Below, one piece after another: positions 1 through 7,597 of a DNA stretch of 27,225 nucleotides. The stretch's first letter is position 1, and every line of letters starts with the position of its first letter. The translations under genes and the position numbers were made by a program. Origin of the DNA: JAWUVP01 sp034112285 (GTDB taxonomy: Bacteria > Pseudomonadota > Gammaproteobacteria > JABDGN01); NCBI GenBank assembly GCA_034112285.1, contig JAWUVP010000067.1, forward strand, positions 1 to 27,225, given 5' to 3'. Below the pieces are notes generated by a model. The model ran no database searches. It worked only from the letters and a program-made list of their open reading frames with translations, and was not told where the DNA came from.

Positions 1-183
1 AGCTTCCCCCCTAAATGCATTGCGGCTTGCTGGCAATTTGGCGCTGCAGAAAAAGGCGAAATTTTAAGCTTAGAGAAAACTTTAAAAAAATTGTCTAGAC
101 TGCAAAAGCAGCAATTAATTTTAGAGCCTGAAGAATTAATACAACACAGCTCGTTGGTGTTTACTGTCCACAATGAGCCTTAA
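1..183 (+). CDS. 3' end of an unrecognised gene (partial)
   Basis: Frame 1 is open from the window edge to a TAA at 181-183, giving 60 residues without a start. The fragment is mostly hydrophilic, with a Leu/Lys/Glu-rich helix-like stretch (residues about 22-45, containing LEKTLKKLSRLQKQQ) followed by a short tail ending NEP. I do not recognise the family. It precedes the DoxX gene by 88 bases. An extended -10 promoter lies between them, so the two need not be co-transcribed. The rest of the gene lies outside the window. It could be a chance open frame, but the codons look like those of its neighbours. Confidence 0.5.
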   Translation, partial: SFPPKCIAACWQFGAAEKGEILSLEKTLKKLSRLQKQQLILEPEELIQHSSLVFTVHNEP

Positions 184-228
184 AACAATGCCTTAACAAA
201 AAAGGTCTGTCTTAGTTAATCTGTAAGC

Positions 229-237
229 TGTTACAAT
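229..237 (+). promoter_or_regulatory. Extended -10 promoter for the DoxX gene
   Basis: TGTTACAAT combines the TGn extension with a five-of-six match to TATAAT. No good -35 lies 16-18 bases upstream, as is often seen with extended -10 promoters. The predicted transcript would start near 243-245, about 28 bases before the DoxX start codon. Confidence 0.4.
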
Positions 238-271
238 AAAAGCTTTTAAAGGTTAAGCCTGGGGGGGCGCG

Positions 272-1108
272 ATGAAACAATTTAATAGCAGTAAAAATTA
301 TAGGCTGACTAAGCTTGTAACCGTGATTTGCTTTCTGGCCTTCGTTATTGAAATTATTTTCCTCGTTAAATATCCGCTAGGATCGCAGCAAGCCTTTTTT
401 TTGGTGCTTTTTAGTGGGCTCACCTTAATTTTACTCGCCCTGCGGCGCATTGCTTTTACGACAATGTTCTTGCTTTCCACCTTCACGCTAATTATTGCCT
501 GGCGCTTGTCTGCTCTGGCCGGTTACACGGTGGTGGTTTGGGTTTATGGCATGGCGATGTTGTTTCAATTGTTTAATTACATCTTGTTTGCGTATGAGTC
601 TATTAAAACTGTGCGCGGTCAATCTCTGCTAAATAATGGCGATCAAGCTAGGGTGTTTGAATGGCAATTATTGTTTATTCGTTTATATCTTGGGTTTAAT
701 CTTATTCCACATTTTTGTGAAAAATTATTTGCCGGCCCCACCATTCGCGCAGTTGATGTTAACGCCTTCATGCTGCTGGGCATGCATCATCCGCTGAGCA
801 TGGTTCTTATTTCTGGCGTCATTGAGCTTGCCGGTGCCTTTGCCATTTCCTGCGGATTTTTCACACGCTTGGGCGCTATTTGTTTGGCGGCTTATTTAAT
901 AGACTGCGGGTTTTTAGGCCACCACTTTAGCAACGGTTTTATTTGGGCATTACCCGGCGGTGGTTGGGAATTCCCTGTATTATGGGCGGTGCTTGTTATC
1001 TCGTTTGCCTTTTTTGGAGCGGGTAATTTTTCGTTAGACAGAGCACTAAAAAATGCCTATCAGCTACCGGGCTTTCTCAAGCACATTATGGGCGGCCGCT
1101 TTACTTAA
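272..1108 (+). CDS. DoxX-family integral membrane protein
   Basis: A 278-residue polytopic membrane protein. The C-terminal half (about residues 125-270) looks like the DoxX family: LFIRLYLGFNLIPHF at the start of the domain, a glycine-rich GAFAISCGFFTRLGAI helix, the GHHFSNGF loop and a terminal FFGAGNFSLDRAL. DoxX proteins are inner-membrane proteins linked in some bacteria to redox or thiol stress; the role here is unknown. DoxX proteins are often about 130-160 residues. This one carries about 120 extra N-terminal residues with roughly four hydrophobic helices (near 14-32, 41-57, 62-80, 85-107). The ATG at 272 follows a run of seven G at 261-267, which acts as, or overlaps, the ribosome-binding site. 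The gene appears to be monocistronic, since the next genes are on the opposite strand. Confidence 0.75.
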   Translation: MKQFNSSKNYRLTKLVTVICFLAFVIEIIFLVKYPLGSQQAFFLVLFSGLTLILLALRRIAFTTMFLLSTFTLIIAWRLSALAGYTVVVWVYGMAMLFQLFNYILFAYESIKTVRGQSLLNNGDQARVFEWQLLFIRLYLGFNLIPHFCEKLFAGPTIRAVDVNAFMLLGMHHPLSMVLISGVIELAGAFAISCGFFTRLGAICLAAYLIDCGFLGHHFSNGFIWALPGGGWEFPVLWAVLVISFAFFGAGNFSLDRALKNAYQLPGFLKHIMGGRFT

Positions 1109-1110
1109 TA

Positions 1111-1137
1111 AAAGCCCAGGCGCTTATAAGCCTGAGG
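1111..1137 (-). terminator. Possible terminator of the hisC unit
   Basis: Read on the minus strand, CTCAGGC pairs with GCCTGGG (one G-T pair) around an 8-base loop and is followed by CTTTTATT. It lies just past the small ORF downstream of hisC and just past the convergent DoxX stop. The stem is short, so the call is tentative. Confidence 0.35.
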
Positions 1138-1148
1138 TACGTGCTGTA

Positions 1149-1373
1149 TCATCGTCGATGGAAATTTTTTTGTTTGGCCGCAATGAGTGGGGTTAATTCT
1201 TCGGGATGTTGGCAGAGCAGGCTGTATAAACGGTTATCCAATAAATCTAGCTGGGAAATATCATCAGAGAACTGCTGCTTGTTAAGAGATGATTTTCCAG
1301 TAACGCATGGCCCGAATAAGGAAAAATATTTTTTCTGTAATGAATTAGTAAGGTCTAGCTGGCGAGTTGACAT
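1149..1373 (-). CDS. Small hypothetical protein downstream of hisC
   Basis: A 74-residue ORF on the hisC strand, starting 27 bases after the hisC stop. A clear Shine-Dalgarno AAGGA sits 7 bases before the ATG, which is the main reason to believe it. The product is hydrophilic and basic at its end (KQKNFHRR), has no signal peptide or membrane segment, and contains a helix-like section DLLDNRLYSLL. I do not recognise a family. Placement implies co-transcription with hisC, and a weak hairpin follows its stop. The opposite strand carries an overlapping ORF of similar length (GTG at 1141), but it lacks a ribosome-binding site. The gene is therefore plausible, not proven. Confidence 0.45.
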   Translation of the reverse strand: MSTRQLDLTNSLQKKYFSLFGPCVTGKSSLNKQQFSDDISQLDLLDNRLYSLLCQHPEELTPLIAAKQKNFHRR

Positions 1374-1400
1374 GCTTTAATCCTTTAATTCCCCGGATAA

Positions 1401-2495
1401 TCAGAGGCAGTCAGCCAGTTTTCGCATAAAAATCTCGTTTTCGGCAGCGGTGCCAATACTTATACGTAAATGATGGGGCATATTGTAAGGCGCTAAAGAA
1501 CGCACAATAACACCTTGTTTGAGTAAGGCGGCGGCAACGTCGGCGGCACGCTCGCCTATTTCAACCGTAATGAAATTACAGCTTGCTGCAATTATGGGCA
1601 ATCCTAGATTTTTAAAAAAGCCGGCTAATTGCTCGCGGCCCTGGGCATTTGCACTAATCACTTGCTGCAAGTGAGCTTGATCTTCAAACGCCGCCAGTGC
1701 GGCCACCAAGGTGATGCTGCTAACATTAAAAGGTTTGCGTAAGCGGCTGAGTAAGTCAGCGACAGGGGCTGAGCTAATGGCGTAACCACAGCGCATGCCG
1801 GCCAAGCCATAGGCTTTTGAAAAAGTGCGCACCACCACAAGGTTGCTACACTCGGCAATTAACGGCGCAGCCGAGGCGTAGGCCGTATCTTGCATGTATT
1901 CAGAGTAAGCTTCGTCAATGACCACTATCACGTCACGGGGTACTTGGCGAATAAAGTCGAAGAGTGTGTCTTTATCAAGCCAGGTGCCGGTGGGGTTGTT
2001 TGGGTTGGCGAGCATAATCATGCGTGTTTGTGGACCAATGGCTGCCAACATAGCAGGTGTATCTTGTTGGTAATGTTGGTCGGCAATAATGTTGCTCTCG
2101 GCGCCAACGGCCTTGGCTAAAATAGTGTAAAGCACAAAGGCATGTTCCGAAACAATAAGATTATCACCTGGGCGTAAAAATAATCGCGCCAGCATTTCAA
2201 AAATTTCTGACGATCCTGAGCCCAACGTTATTTGCTCTGGCGTAGTGTTTGCCGCTGCGGCTAAAGCCTGTTTCAAGTGTGGCGCACTATCCTCAGGGTA
2301 GCGGGTGATTTCGCTAATAAAATCGCTCACAGCCTGTTTGACTTTTGGGCTTGGGCCTAGCGGATTTTCATTGCTGGCGAGTTTTACAATGTGCTCTAAG
2401 CTGTGCGTGCGCTTAATTTCATCGCTGGTCTTGCCGGGTTGATAGGCTGTTAAGGCGGTTAAATGTTCGGGGATATGTTTTAAATAATCAGGCAT
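1401..2495 (-). CDS. hisC: Histidinol-phosphate aminotransferase
   Basis: A 364-residue class I/II PLP-dependent aminotransferase. It transfers the amino group between histidinol phosphate and glutamate late in histidine synthesis; some homologues also act on aromatic amino acids. Seen in sequence: KLASNENPLGPSP near residues 38-50, the cofactor-binding LANPNNPTG at 162-170, VIDEAY with Asp194, and the PLP Schiff-base lysine Lys227 in RTFSKAYGLAGMRCGY. Length matches the family. The ATG at 2495 is preceded by AAGGAAG. No other his gene is nearby, so it is a stand-alone copy. In organisms lacking a complete his operon such a copy may serve aromatic amino acid or other transamination; that is inference. 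A small ORF follows 27 bases downstream. Confidence 0.9.
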   Translation of the reverse strand: MPDYLKHIPEHLTALTAYQPGKTSDEIKRTHSLEHIVKLASNENPLGPSPKVKQAVSDFISEITRYPEDSAPHLKQALAAAANTTPEQITLGSGSSEIFEMLARLFLRPGDNLIVSEHAFVLYTILAKAVGAESNIIADQHYQQDTPAMLAAIGPQTRMIMLANPNNPTGTWLDKDTLFDFIRQVPRDVIVVIDEAYSEYMQDTAYASAAPLIAECSNLVVVRTFSKAYGLAGMRCGYAISSAPVADLLSRLRKPFNVSSITLVAALAAFEDQAHLQQVISANAQGREQLAGFFKNLGLPIIAASCNFITVEIGERAADVAAALLKQGVIVRSLAPYNMPHHLRISIGTAAENEIFMRKLADCL

Positions 2496-2727
2496 TTAGC
2501 TTCCTTTATTTAATAAGTATTGTAGCCATAAAGCCGATAAGATGCGAGTGTTATAGGGCGTGCTAATGGCGACTGAAGTTGATTGTTTTTGTAAGCATAA
2601 CGGCTCAACCTTGACTCAAATATGAGCATCCACCGAGATTCTTGTCTGGCGGGTAAGTCGTTACAATAATTACTGCATTTACCCTTGATTTACGCTATCC
2701 TATGAGCGTTTTTAGGGGTCTGTCGTC

Positions 2728-4461
2728 ATGCGCAAAACCAATTTTTATCAAAAATCAGGAGCCACGTTTGCTTTTAACCCATGGGATTTAATTGCCTTAG
2801 TCCTCATTTTATTTTTATTTGTATTGTTGGCTTACGGCGCCACGCAAATGTCCAAGCCATTTAATATTGGCCAACCCATCAAAATTAGTCTAGATCCTAT
2901 TTATTTACCCATTTATGGCCTGCAAAGCGTGCTGCGCATGCTGTTAGCTATGGTGTTTTCGCTGTTGTTCACCTTTATTATTGGCTCGTGGGCGGCAAAA
3001 AGCAAACATGCTGAGCGGGTAGTTGTTCCGGCAATTGATGTTTTGCAATCGGTGCCGGTGCTGGGTTATTTGTCTATTACGGTTACCGGTTTTATTGCCT
3101 TGTTTCCGGGCAGTTTAATGGGGCCTGAATTCTGTTGTATTTTTGTGTTGTTTACCGCGCAAGTGTGGAATATGGCTTTGGGTTTTTACCAGAGTTTAAA
3201 AACGATACCTGATGATATTGTTGAAGCCGCGCGCATGCTTAATCTCACACCTTGGCAGCGCTTTTGGCGAGTTGAAGTGCCGTTTGCCATGCCAAATTTG
3301 TTGTGGAACATGATGATGTCTATGTCGCAAAGCTGGGTGTTTTTAACCTTGAGCGAAGCCATTCAAGTGGCCAAACAAAATATTCAATTACCCGGTATTG
3401 GCTCTTATATTTTCAACGCTATTCGTCAAGGTAATATTCACGCCATTATGTATGCCATTATTGCCATGTTTGTGGTGATTTTTCTTTACGATCAATTAAT
3501 GTTTCGCCCCTTGTTAAAATGGGCAGAAAAATTTAAATTTGAAAAAATGCCTGACGAAAAGCCAAGCCGCGCCTGGTTTACCAGTGTGTTGCAACGCACA
3601 CAATTGTTGCGCTACATGAGCTTGATTTTTAGCAAATGGGGCAATGCGTTTATTAACATTCGTTTTACCAAACGCACTTATCAAGAAAAAAACAGCGCTG
3701 ACAATGGCCGGTTAATGAGAATGGCGGTTGCACTATTTTATTGCTTGGTCGCCGTTTTGGTGGTGTTTTCGGTAGTGGTGTTTAGCCGGTTTATATTTTC
3801 CACATTGGGCTGGCATGATTTTTTTCATGCCATCTTATTAACGCTGGCCAGTGCTGCGCGCATTGTGGCAACGCTGTTGGTAAGCTCGATTATTTGGGTG
3901 CCTATTGGCGTGTGGATTGGCCGCAATCCAAAGCTGGCGAAGCTGGCACAACCCATTGTGCAATTTTGTGCGGCATTTCCGGCAACCTTAATTTACCCTT
4001 TGGCGGTTATTTTAATTTTGAAATTTAATTTAAGCATTAACATTTGGTCAACCGCATTAATTATTATGGGGTCACAGTGGTACATTTTATTTAACGTGAT
4101 CGCCGGCACATCTTCCATGCCCAAAGAAATTTATTTTGCCGCAAAAAACTTTAACGTTAAGGGCTGGCTGTGGTGGAAGCGCGTTATTCTCCCTGGCATT
4201 TTTCCTTATTATGTTACCGGAGCCATTACTGCTGCCGGCGGCGCGTGGAATTTAACTATTGTAGCCGAATTAGTGAGCTGGGGTAAGCACACCTTTGCTG
4301 CTTTTGGCGTAGGCTCTTATATTACTGAATATACCAATAGCGGTGACTTTCATCGTGTTGCATTAGGTATTGGCTTAATGTGTGTGTTTGTGTTGCTATT
4401 TAATTGGTTAATTTGGCGACCCTTGTATAATTTAGCCGAAACACGTTTTCGGATTAATTGA
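2728..4461 (+). CDS. ABC transporter permease, two fused permease domains
   Basis: A 577-residue inner-membrane protein made of two BPD_transp_1-type permease halves in one chain, the layout known as the duplicated permease of anion (nitrate/sulfonate-type) ABC systems. Each half carries an EAA loop that docks on the ATPase. The first is EAARMLNLTPWQRFWRVEVP at about residues 166-185. The second is AAKNFNVKGWLWWKRVILP near 471-489. Transmembrane helices flank both, with a hydrophilic linker of about 80 residues (roughly 265-335). The ATG follows AGGGG at about 9 bases. The stop overlaps the region of the ATPase start, so the two genes are co-transcribed. No periplasmic substrate-binding protein gene adjoins, so substrate cannot be assigned from context. 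I saw no confident promoter or riboswitch in the 232 bases before it. Confidence 0.85.
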   Translation: MRKTNFYQKSGATFAFNPWDLIALVLILFLFVLLAYGATQMSKPFNIGQPIKISLDPIYLPIYGLQSVLRMLLAMVFSLLFTFIIGSWAAKSKHAERVVVPAIDVLQSVPVLGYLSITVTGFIALFPGSLMGPEFCCIFVLFTAQVWNMALGFYQSLKTIPDDIVEAARMLNLTPWQRFWRVEVPFAMPNLLWNMMMSMSQSWVFLTLSEAIQVAKQNIQLPGIGSYIFNAIRQGNIHAIMYAIIAMFVVIFLYDQLMFRPLLKWAEKFKFEKMPDEKPSRAWFTSVLQRTQLLRYMSLIFSKWGNAFINIRFTKRTYQEKNSADNGRLMRMAVALFYCLVAVLVVFSVVVFSRFIFSTLGWHDFFHAILLTLASAARIVATLLVSSIIWVPIGVWIGRNPKLAKLAQPIVQFCAAFPATLIYPLAVILILKFNLSINIWSTALIIMGSQWYILFNVIAGTSSMPKEIYFAAKNFNVKGWLWWKRVILPGIFPYYVTGAITAAGGAWNLTIVAELVSWGKHTFAAFGVGSYITEYTNSGDFHRVALGIGLMCVFVLLFNWLIWRPLYNLAETRFRIN

Positions 4462-4469
4462 GAATCTTT

Positions 4470-5762
4470 ATGAGCAATATAATAGACATTAAAAATTTAG
4501 ATAAATCCTTTCAAAACAATGAAGGTCAAGATTTATCGGTATTAGAAAATGTAAACTTAACCTTACAAGAGGGTGAAATTGTTGCACTATTGGGTAAGTC
4601 GGGCTCGGGTAAGTCGACTTTATTGCGCATTATCGCAGGCTTGGTGCCGGCTTCTTCTGGCGACGTACTTTATCGCGGTGCGCCTATCACCGGCCCTGCT
4701 AAAGAAGTGTCGATGGTGTTTCAAAGCTTTGCCTTAATGCCTTGGTTAACCGTATTGCAAAATGTAGAGCTGGGCTTAGAGGCTCAAGGTATGGCGCGAG
4801 ATGAGCGGCGTACCAAAGCGATTGAAGCCATTGACATGATTGGTCTCGATGGATTTGAGTCGGCTTACCCCAAAGAGCTTTCTGGCGGCATGCAGCAACG
4901 TGTTGGTTTTGCACGCGCGTTAGTGGTGAACCCTGATTTGTTATTAATGGATGAGCCGTTTTCTGCGCTTGATGTGTTAACCGCCGATAATTTACGGGGT
5001 GATTTGTTAGAGTTATGGGGCGAGAAAAAAATTGATACCAAAGGTATCTTATTTGTAACCCACAATATTGAAGAAGCGGTGATCGTTGCCGACCGTGTTT
5101 TAATTTTTAGCAGCAACCCAGGCTGCATTCAAGCTGAACTAAAAATTGATTTACCGTATCCACGTGATGAATCTTCACAAACCTTTCGCCGTTACGTCGA
5201 CCAAGTGTACACCGCCATGACCGCCCGCCCAGGCGAAACAGATTTACAACGTCGCTTACGCAAAATGCAAAGCATTGGCCTAGATTATCGTTTGCCTAAT
5301 ATCGAAGTGACTGAGCTGTTAGGCTTGTTATATTCCATGGATGAATACGACGCCAAAATTGATTTGCCCGAATTGGCCGAAGAATTACATTTAGATATTG
5401 ATGAGCTCTTCCCGCTAATTGAAACCCTAGAATTATTAGAGTTTGCTAAAGCCGCGCACGGCGATATTGAATTAACCCAAGCAGGCCGCTCGTTGGCCAA
5501 AGCCGATATTTTAGAGCGAAAAGAAATTTTTGCCGCGCATATTAAACAGCATGTACCTTTGATTCAGCATATTTGCCACGTCATAGATGGGCGCCGTGGG
5601 CACAAAGTTTCTGAAGAACGCTTCTTAACCCGCCTAGAAGATCACTTCACCGAAAAAGAAGCCGAACGCGTATTGGCCACTGCTATTGATTGGGCCCGTT
5701 ACGCCGAGTTGTTTGCTTATGATTACAACACCGGCATGATGAGCTTGGAAGATCCCGAATAA
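4470..5762 (+). CDS. ABC transporter ATPase with AAA-associated C-terminal domain
   Basis: A 430-residue protein that powers the adjacent double permease. The ATPase part (1 to about 225) has every core motif: Walker A GKSGSGKST at 42-50, Q-loop Gln85, signature LSGGMQQ at 137-143, Walker B LLLMDEP with Asp161 and Glu162, and the switch His198. This resembles the nitrate/sulfonate/taurine ATPases. The roughly 200-residue tail resembles the AAA-associated C-terminal domain (PF09821 type): mixed helical, winged-helix-like, with LPELAEELHLDIDELFPLIE near 290. It may sense a ligand or regulate transport (inference). A longer reading from TTG 4458 overlaps the permease stop. I chose ATG 4470 because it is a standard codon 8 bases after that stop and the motif-bearing part begins immediately after it. 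Confidence 0.85.
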   Translation: MSNIIDIKNLDKSFQNNEGQDLSVLENVNLTLQEGEIVALLGKSGSGKSTLLRIIAGLVPASSGDVLYRGAPITGPAKEVSMVFQSFALMPWLTVLQNVELGLEAQGMARDERRTKAIEAIDMIGLDGFESAYPKELSGGMQQRVGFARALVVNPDLLLMDEPFSALDVLTADNLRGDLLELWGEKKIDTKGILFVTHNIEEAVIVADRVLIFSSNPGCIQAELKIDLPYPRDESSQTFRRYVDQVYTAMTARPGETDLQRRLRKMQSIGLDYRLPNIEVTELLGLLYSMDEYDAKIDLPELAEELHLDIDELFPLIETLELLEFAKAAHGDIELTQAGRSLAKADILERKEIFAAHIKQHVPLIQHICHVIDGRRGHKVSEERFLTRLEDHFTEKEAERVLATAIDWARYAELFAYDYNTGMMSLEDPE

Positions 5763-5784
5763 GCGTTATTGTATGATAACGCTT
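5761..5784. terminator. Shared hairpin between convergent genes
   Basis: AAGCGTTAT and ATAACGCTT form a perfect 9-bp stem with a 6-base loop. The hairpin begins inside the stop codon of the ABC ATPase (5760-5762) and contains the stop codon of the opposite gene (5766-5768). Only three bases separate the two genes. There is no long T-run on either side, so strength is uncertain, but it is well placed to end both transcripts. Confidence 0.55.
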
Positions 5785-6938
5785 TCAAGCTCTTGCGTTT
5801 GCGTTTGTATTCTGCCATCAATTAAGTCTAGAGATTCACGAAATTCTGATAAATAGTGCCCACGTGCGGTGAAGAAAAAAGTAAACAGGGTGGTTACGAG
5901 TGTGCCGGCGCTTGTTAGCGTGTCAGCCATTGAGTGAGTGGCAAACAACCCCGATTCATTGATGCTCAGTAATTTTTTCATCCAAACATAAACCGGCGCT
6001 GCCGAAGCGGCACCATGACAGGCTGGCATAAGCCAAGACGCATATTTCAAAATCTGCAATGTGGAGCTTGATAAGGACATGCGTTCAAATAAGGATTTTA
6101 TCCAGTCCGTTTTTTCGTTTAATATTTTACAATATGCCTCATAGGAGTGTTCGGCTTCAAATAAAATGGTTTGGAAGATAATAACAATGGCCAACAAGCT
6201 ACCGATGAGTGGAGCTAAAATGGCAAACGTTTTTGCAACGGGGCTGGCCAGTGAAAACCGGCGATAAGTTGTTGCCAAAATTTTACGCGCCGGCTCTGGA
6301 ACAAACAATATCCAAGGTAATAAATCATCGACAATGCTGTGCTCTAAGGTGCCAACAACCGCAAGCATGTCGCGCGCAACGGAGCAGTCAGCAATAGCGC
6401 GAAACAAACGCCAGTTTGCATAAACGGGTTTGGTCTCTACGCCGTTATTCATGTAAGTGGCTAATGCTTCGTTGGTTTCATAAAGCTCGTTGGTTAAATC
6501 AAACAGGGTTTTAAAGGCGGCGTCAGATATGACAATTGGCCAGATGATGTTGGCGCTAAGCGGCAGGCCAAACACCGTAAATAAACTGGTAACAAGAAAG
6601 TACCGATTGGCGATGGTGAAGCTCATAGAGGTTGTGTTTAAACCGAGTTCGGCAAAAAGCTGTGAGTAGTTGGTTTTTTCTGGTGAGCTGGATTCGGTTG
6701 TGCTCTCTGTTGTTGTTTGATTTGGGATTGTAATATAAGTATCGTTTACTAGTGATGCTTGCGCGATGGAAGCACCCTGAAAGCTATATGACTTTATATA
6801 CTCAAGTGTCGCGGCCACACTACTTACGCCCAAGCTAATGGGTAGCCCAGCATCACTAAAGCTAGTGCCCGTGGCCCCCGCAACGCTAAGGGCCTGACTA
6901 ACAGAATATAAAACTCGGGTGATTTGATTACTTGGCAT
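5766..6938 (-). CDS. Unrecognised multi-helix membrane protein
   Basis: A 390-residue protein of no family I know. There is no classical signal peptide. Residues 1-105 are Ser/Thr/Ala-rich and polar, with a striking TTTESTTESSSPEKTN segment near 74-90. Hydrophobic stretches follow at about 112-141, 237-262, 299-318 and 340-358. A polar tail (359-390) ends in a probable amphipathic helix, RIQTQTQELESVIIQ. A soluble N-terminus with internal membrane helices and a polar C-terminal tail fits several intracellular-bacterial effectors, but also many inner-membrane proteins. The ATG at 6938 has AAGGA about 12 bases upstream, a rather long spacing. It is divergent from ubiK across a region with a palindrome, and convergent with the ABC operon. 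Confidence 0.7.
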   Translation of the reverse strand: MPSNQITRVLYSVSQALSVAGATGTSFSDAGLPISLGVSSVAATLEYIKSYSFQGASIAQASLVNDTYITIPNQTTTESTTESSSPEKTNYSQLFAELGLNTTSMSFTIANRYFLVTSLFTVFGLPLSANIIWPIVISDAAFKTLFDLTNELYETNEALATYMNNGVETKPVYANWRLFRAIADCSVARDMLAVVGTLEHSIVDDLLPWILFVPEPARKILATTYRRFSLASPVAKTFAILAPLIGSLLAIVIIFQTILFEAEHSYEAYCKILNEKTDWIKSLFERMSLSSSTLQILKYASWLMPACHGAASAAPVYVWMKKLLSINESGLFATHSMADTLTSAGTLVTTLFTFFFTARGHYLSEFRESLDLIDGRIQTQTQELESVIIQ

Positions 6939-6970
6939 TTTATGGGTTTATCCTTTATTGTGTTTGCTGA

Positions 6971-6989
6971 ATAGTCAAATATAGACTAT
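6971..6989. promoter_or_regulatory. Operator-like palindrome in a divergent promoter region
   Basis: ATAGTC and GACTAT flank a 7-base AT-only spacer. The palindrome lies between the start of the unknown membrane protein (minus) and the predicted ubiK promoter (plus), the usual place for a repressor site. No regulator gene adjoins, so function is unproven. Confidence 0.3.
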
Positions 6990-6998
6990 AATTTGAAA

Positions 6999-7027
6999 TT
7001 GTCATTTAATGCAATTGGGCATATTAT
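6999..7027 (+). promoter_or_regulatory. Sigma-70-type promoter for ubiK
   Basis: TTGTCA (6999-7004) and TATTAT (7022-7027) are separated by exactly 17 bases, each a five-of-six consensus match. The start point would fall near 7034, which puts the Shine-Dalgarno AGGG (7034-7037) at the extreme 5' end of the message. This also argues against the upstream ATG at 7009. Confidence 0.5.
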
Positions 7028-7044
7028 TAATGCAGGGTCATAAT

Positions 7045-7296
7045 ATGAAGACTAACACACTCAACGAGTTGGCAGCCGATATTTTAAAAGTTTTACCTGA
7101 GCGTTTACAAGGCGCGAGTGGTGAGGCTAAAAAAGTCATTTTGCAAGCCGTGCAATCAGGTTTGCAAAAAATGGATTTTGTTACGCGTGATGAGTTTGAT
7201 GTGCAAGCAAAAATATTAGCTCGCACGCGTGAAAAACTTACCATGCTAGAAAAACAAGTTGCCGCTCTTGAGAAAACTACAGTGGACTCGAAATAA
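7045..7296 (+). CDS. ubiK: UbiK-like BMFP-domain ubiquinone accessory factor
   Basis: An 83-residue small protein of the BMFP/YqiC family. UbiK assists the aerobic ubiquinone-synthesis complex with UbiJ and binds membranes through an amphipathic helix. Seen here: an N-terminal helical region (NELAADILKVLPERL), then a central FVTRDEFDVQAKILARTREKL and a C-terminal coiled-coil MLEKQVAALEK, the usual order and length for the family. The longest frame starts at ATG 7009, but that codon is upstream of the predicted transcription start. ATG 7045 has AGGG 7 bases before it and gives the usual N-terminus, so I use it. yifB follows, a common gammaproteobacterial pairing. The stop codon lies inside the left end of an inverted repeat (7289-7306), so the last residue or two may have been altered by insertion. 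Confidence 0.8.
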   Translation: MKTNTLNELAADILKVLPERLQGASGEAKKVILQAVQSGLQKMDFVTRDEFDVQAKILARTREKLTMLEKQVAALEKTTVDSK

Positions 7297-7576
7297 ATTT
7301 TATACAACTTTTTCATTGACGGTTGGGTGACCCGCGGTATGCCGAGTTTCGCAAGCGCGTAGCAATTTTCCCTAGTATAGGGAGATTGACCTGTGCCCTC
7401 GGGTGCGCGTCGCTTCGCTCCTCGCAACGACGGGGCTTCGTCGTTAAGCAGGGTATCCGTCGTTGCGAGGAGCATGGCGACGCGCACCCGAGGGCACAGG
7501 TCAATCTTCTCGAGTAGAGAGATTGCTTCGTTGTTAAGCACTTCGCAATGACAGAAGGTGTATAAAATTTATTTCG
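7289..7576. repeat. Composite inverted-repeat element between ubiK and yifB
   Basis: Two nested inverted repeats are visible. The outer ends are a perfect 18-bp pair, CGAAATAAATTTTATACA at 7289-7306 and its complement at 7559-7576. The inner pair has 51-base arms, 7383-7433 and 7457-7507, differing at three positions and separated by 23 bases. The arms contain AGATTGACCTGTGCCCTCG and a segment related to repeats at 21737 and 21840. A 16-base direct repeat with one mismatch (GCTTCGTCGTTAAGCA at 7435-7450 and 7525-7540) links the loop to the right flank. There is no transposase. The layout suggests a MITE-like or REP-like element with a second palindrome nested inside. It fills the otherwise non-coding 7297-7597 stretch. 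Open frames in it are by-products of the palindrome. Confidence 0.75.
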
Positions 7577-7597
7577 GGCTTGCTTAAGCGAGCTATT

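Noticed and set aside
1141..1380. 79-codon plus-strand frame
   Set aside because: It starts with GTG without a ribosome-binding site and is antisense to the better-supported small ORF after hisC.
2496..2727. Possible riboswitch before the ABC transporter
   Set aside because: I compared it from memory with the guanidine-I motif and saw none of its conserved blocks; no clear stem-loop system is visible.
7038..7541. 167-codon minus-strand frame and other frames over the ubiK-yifB gap
   Set aside because: They are antisense to ubiK or arise from the palindromic repeat; their proteins are repeat-derived and low in plausibility.
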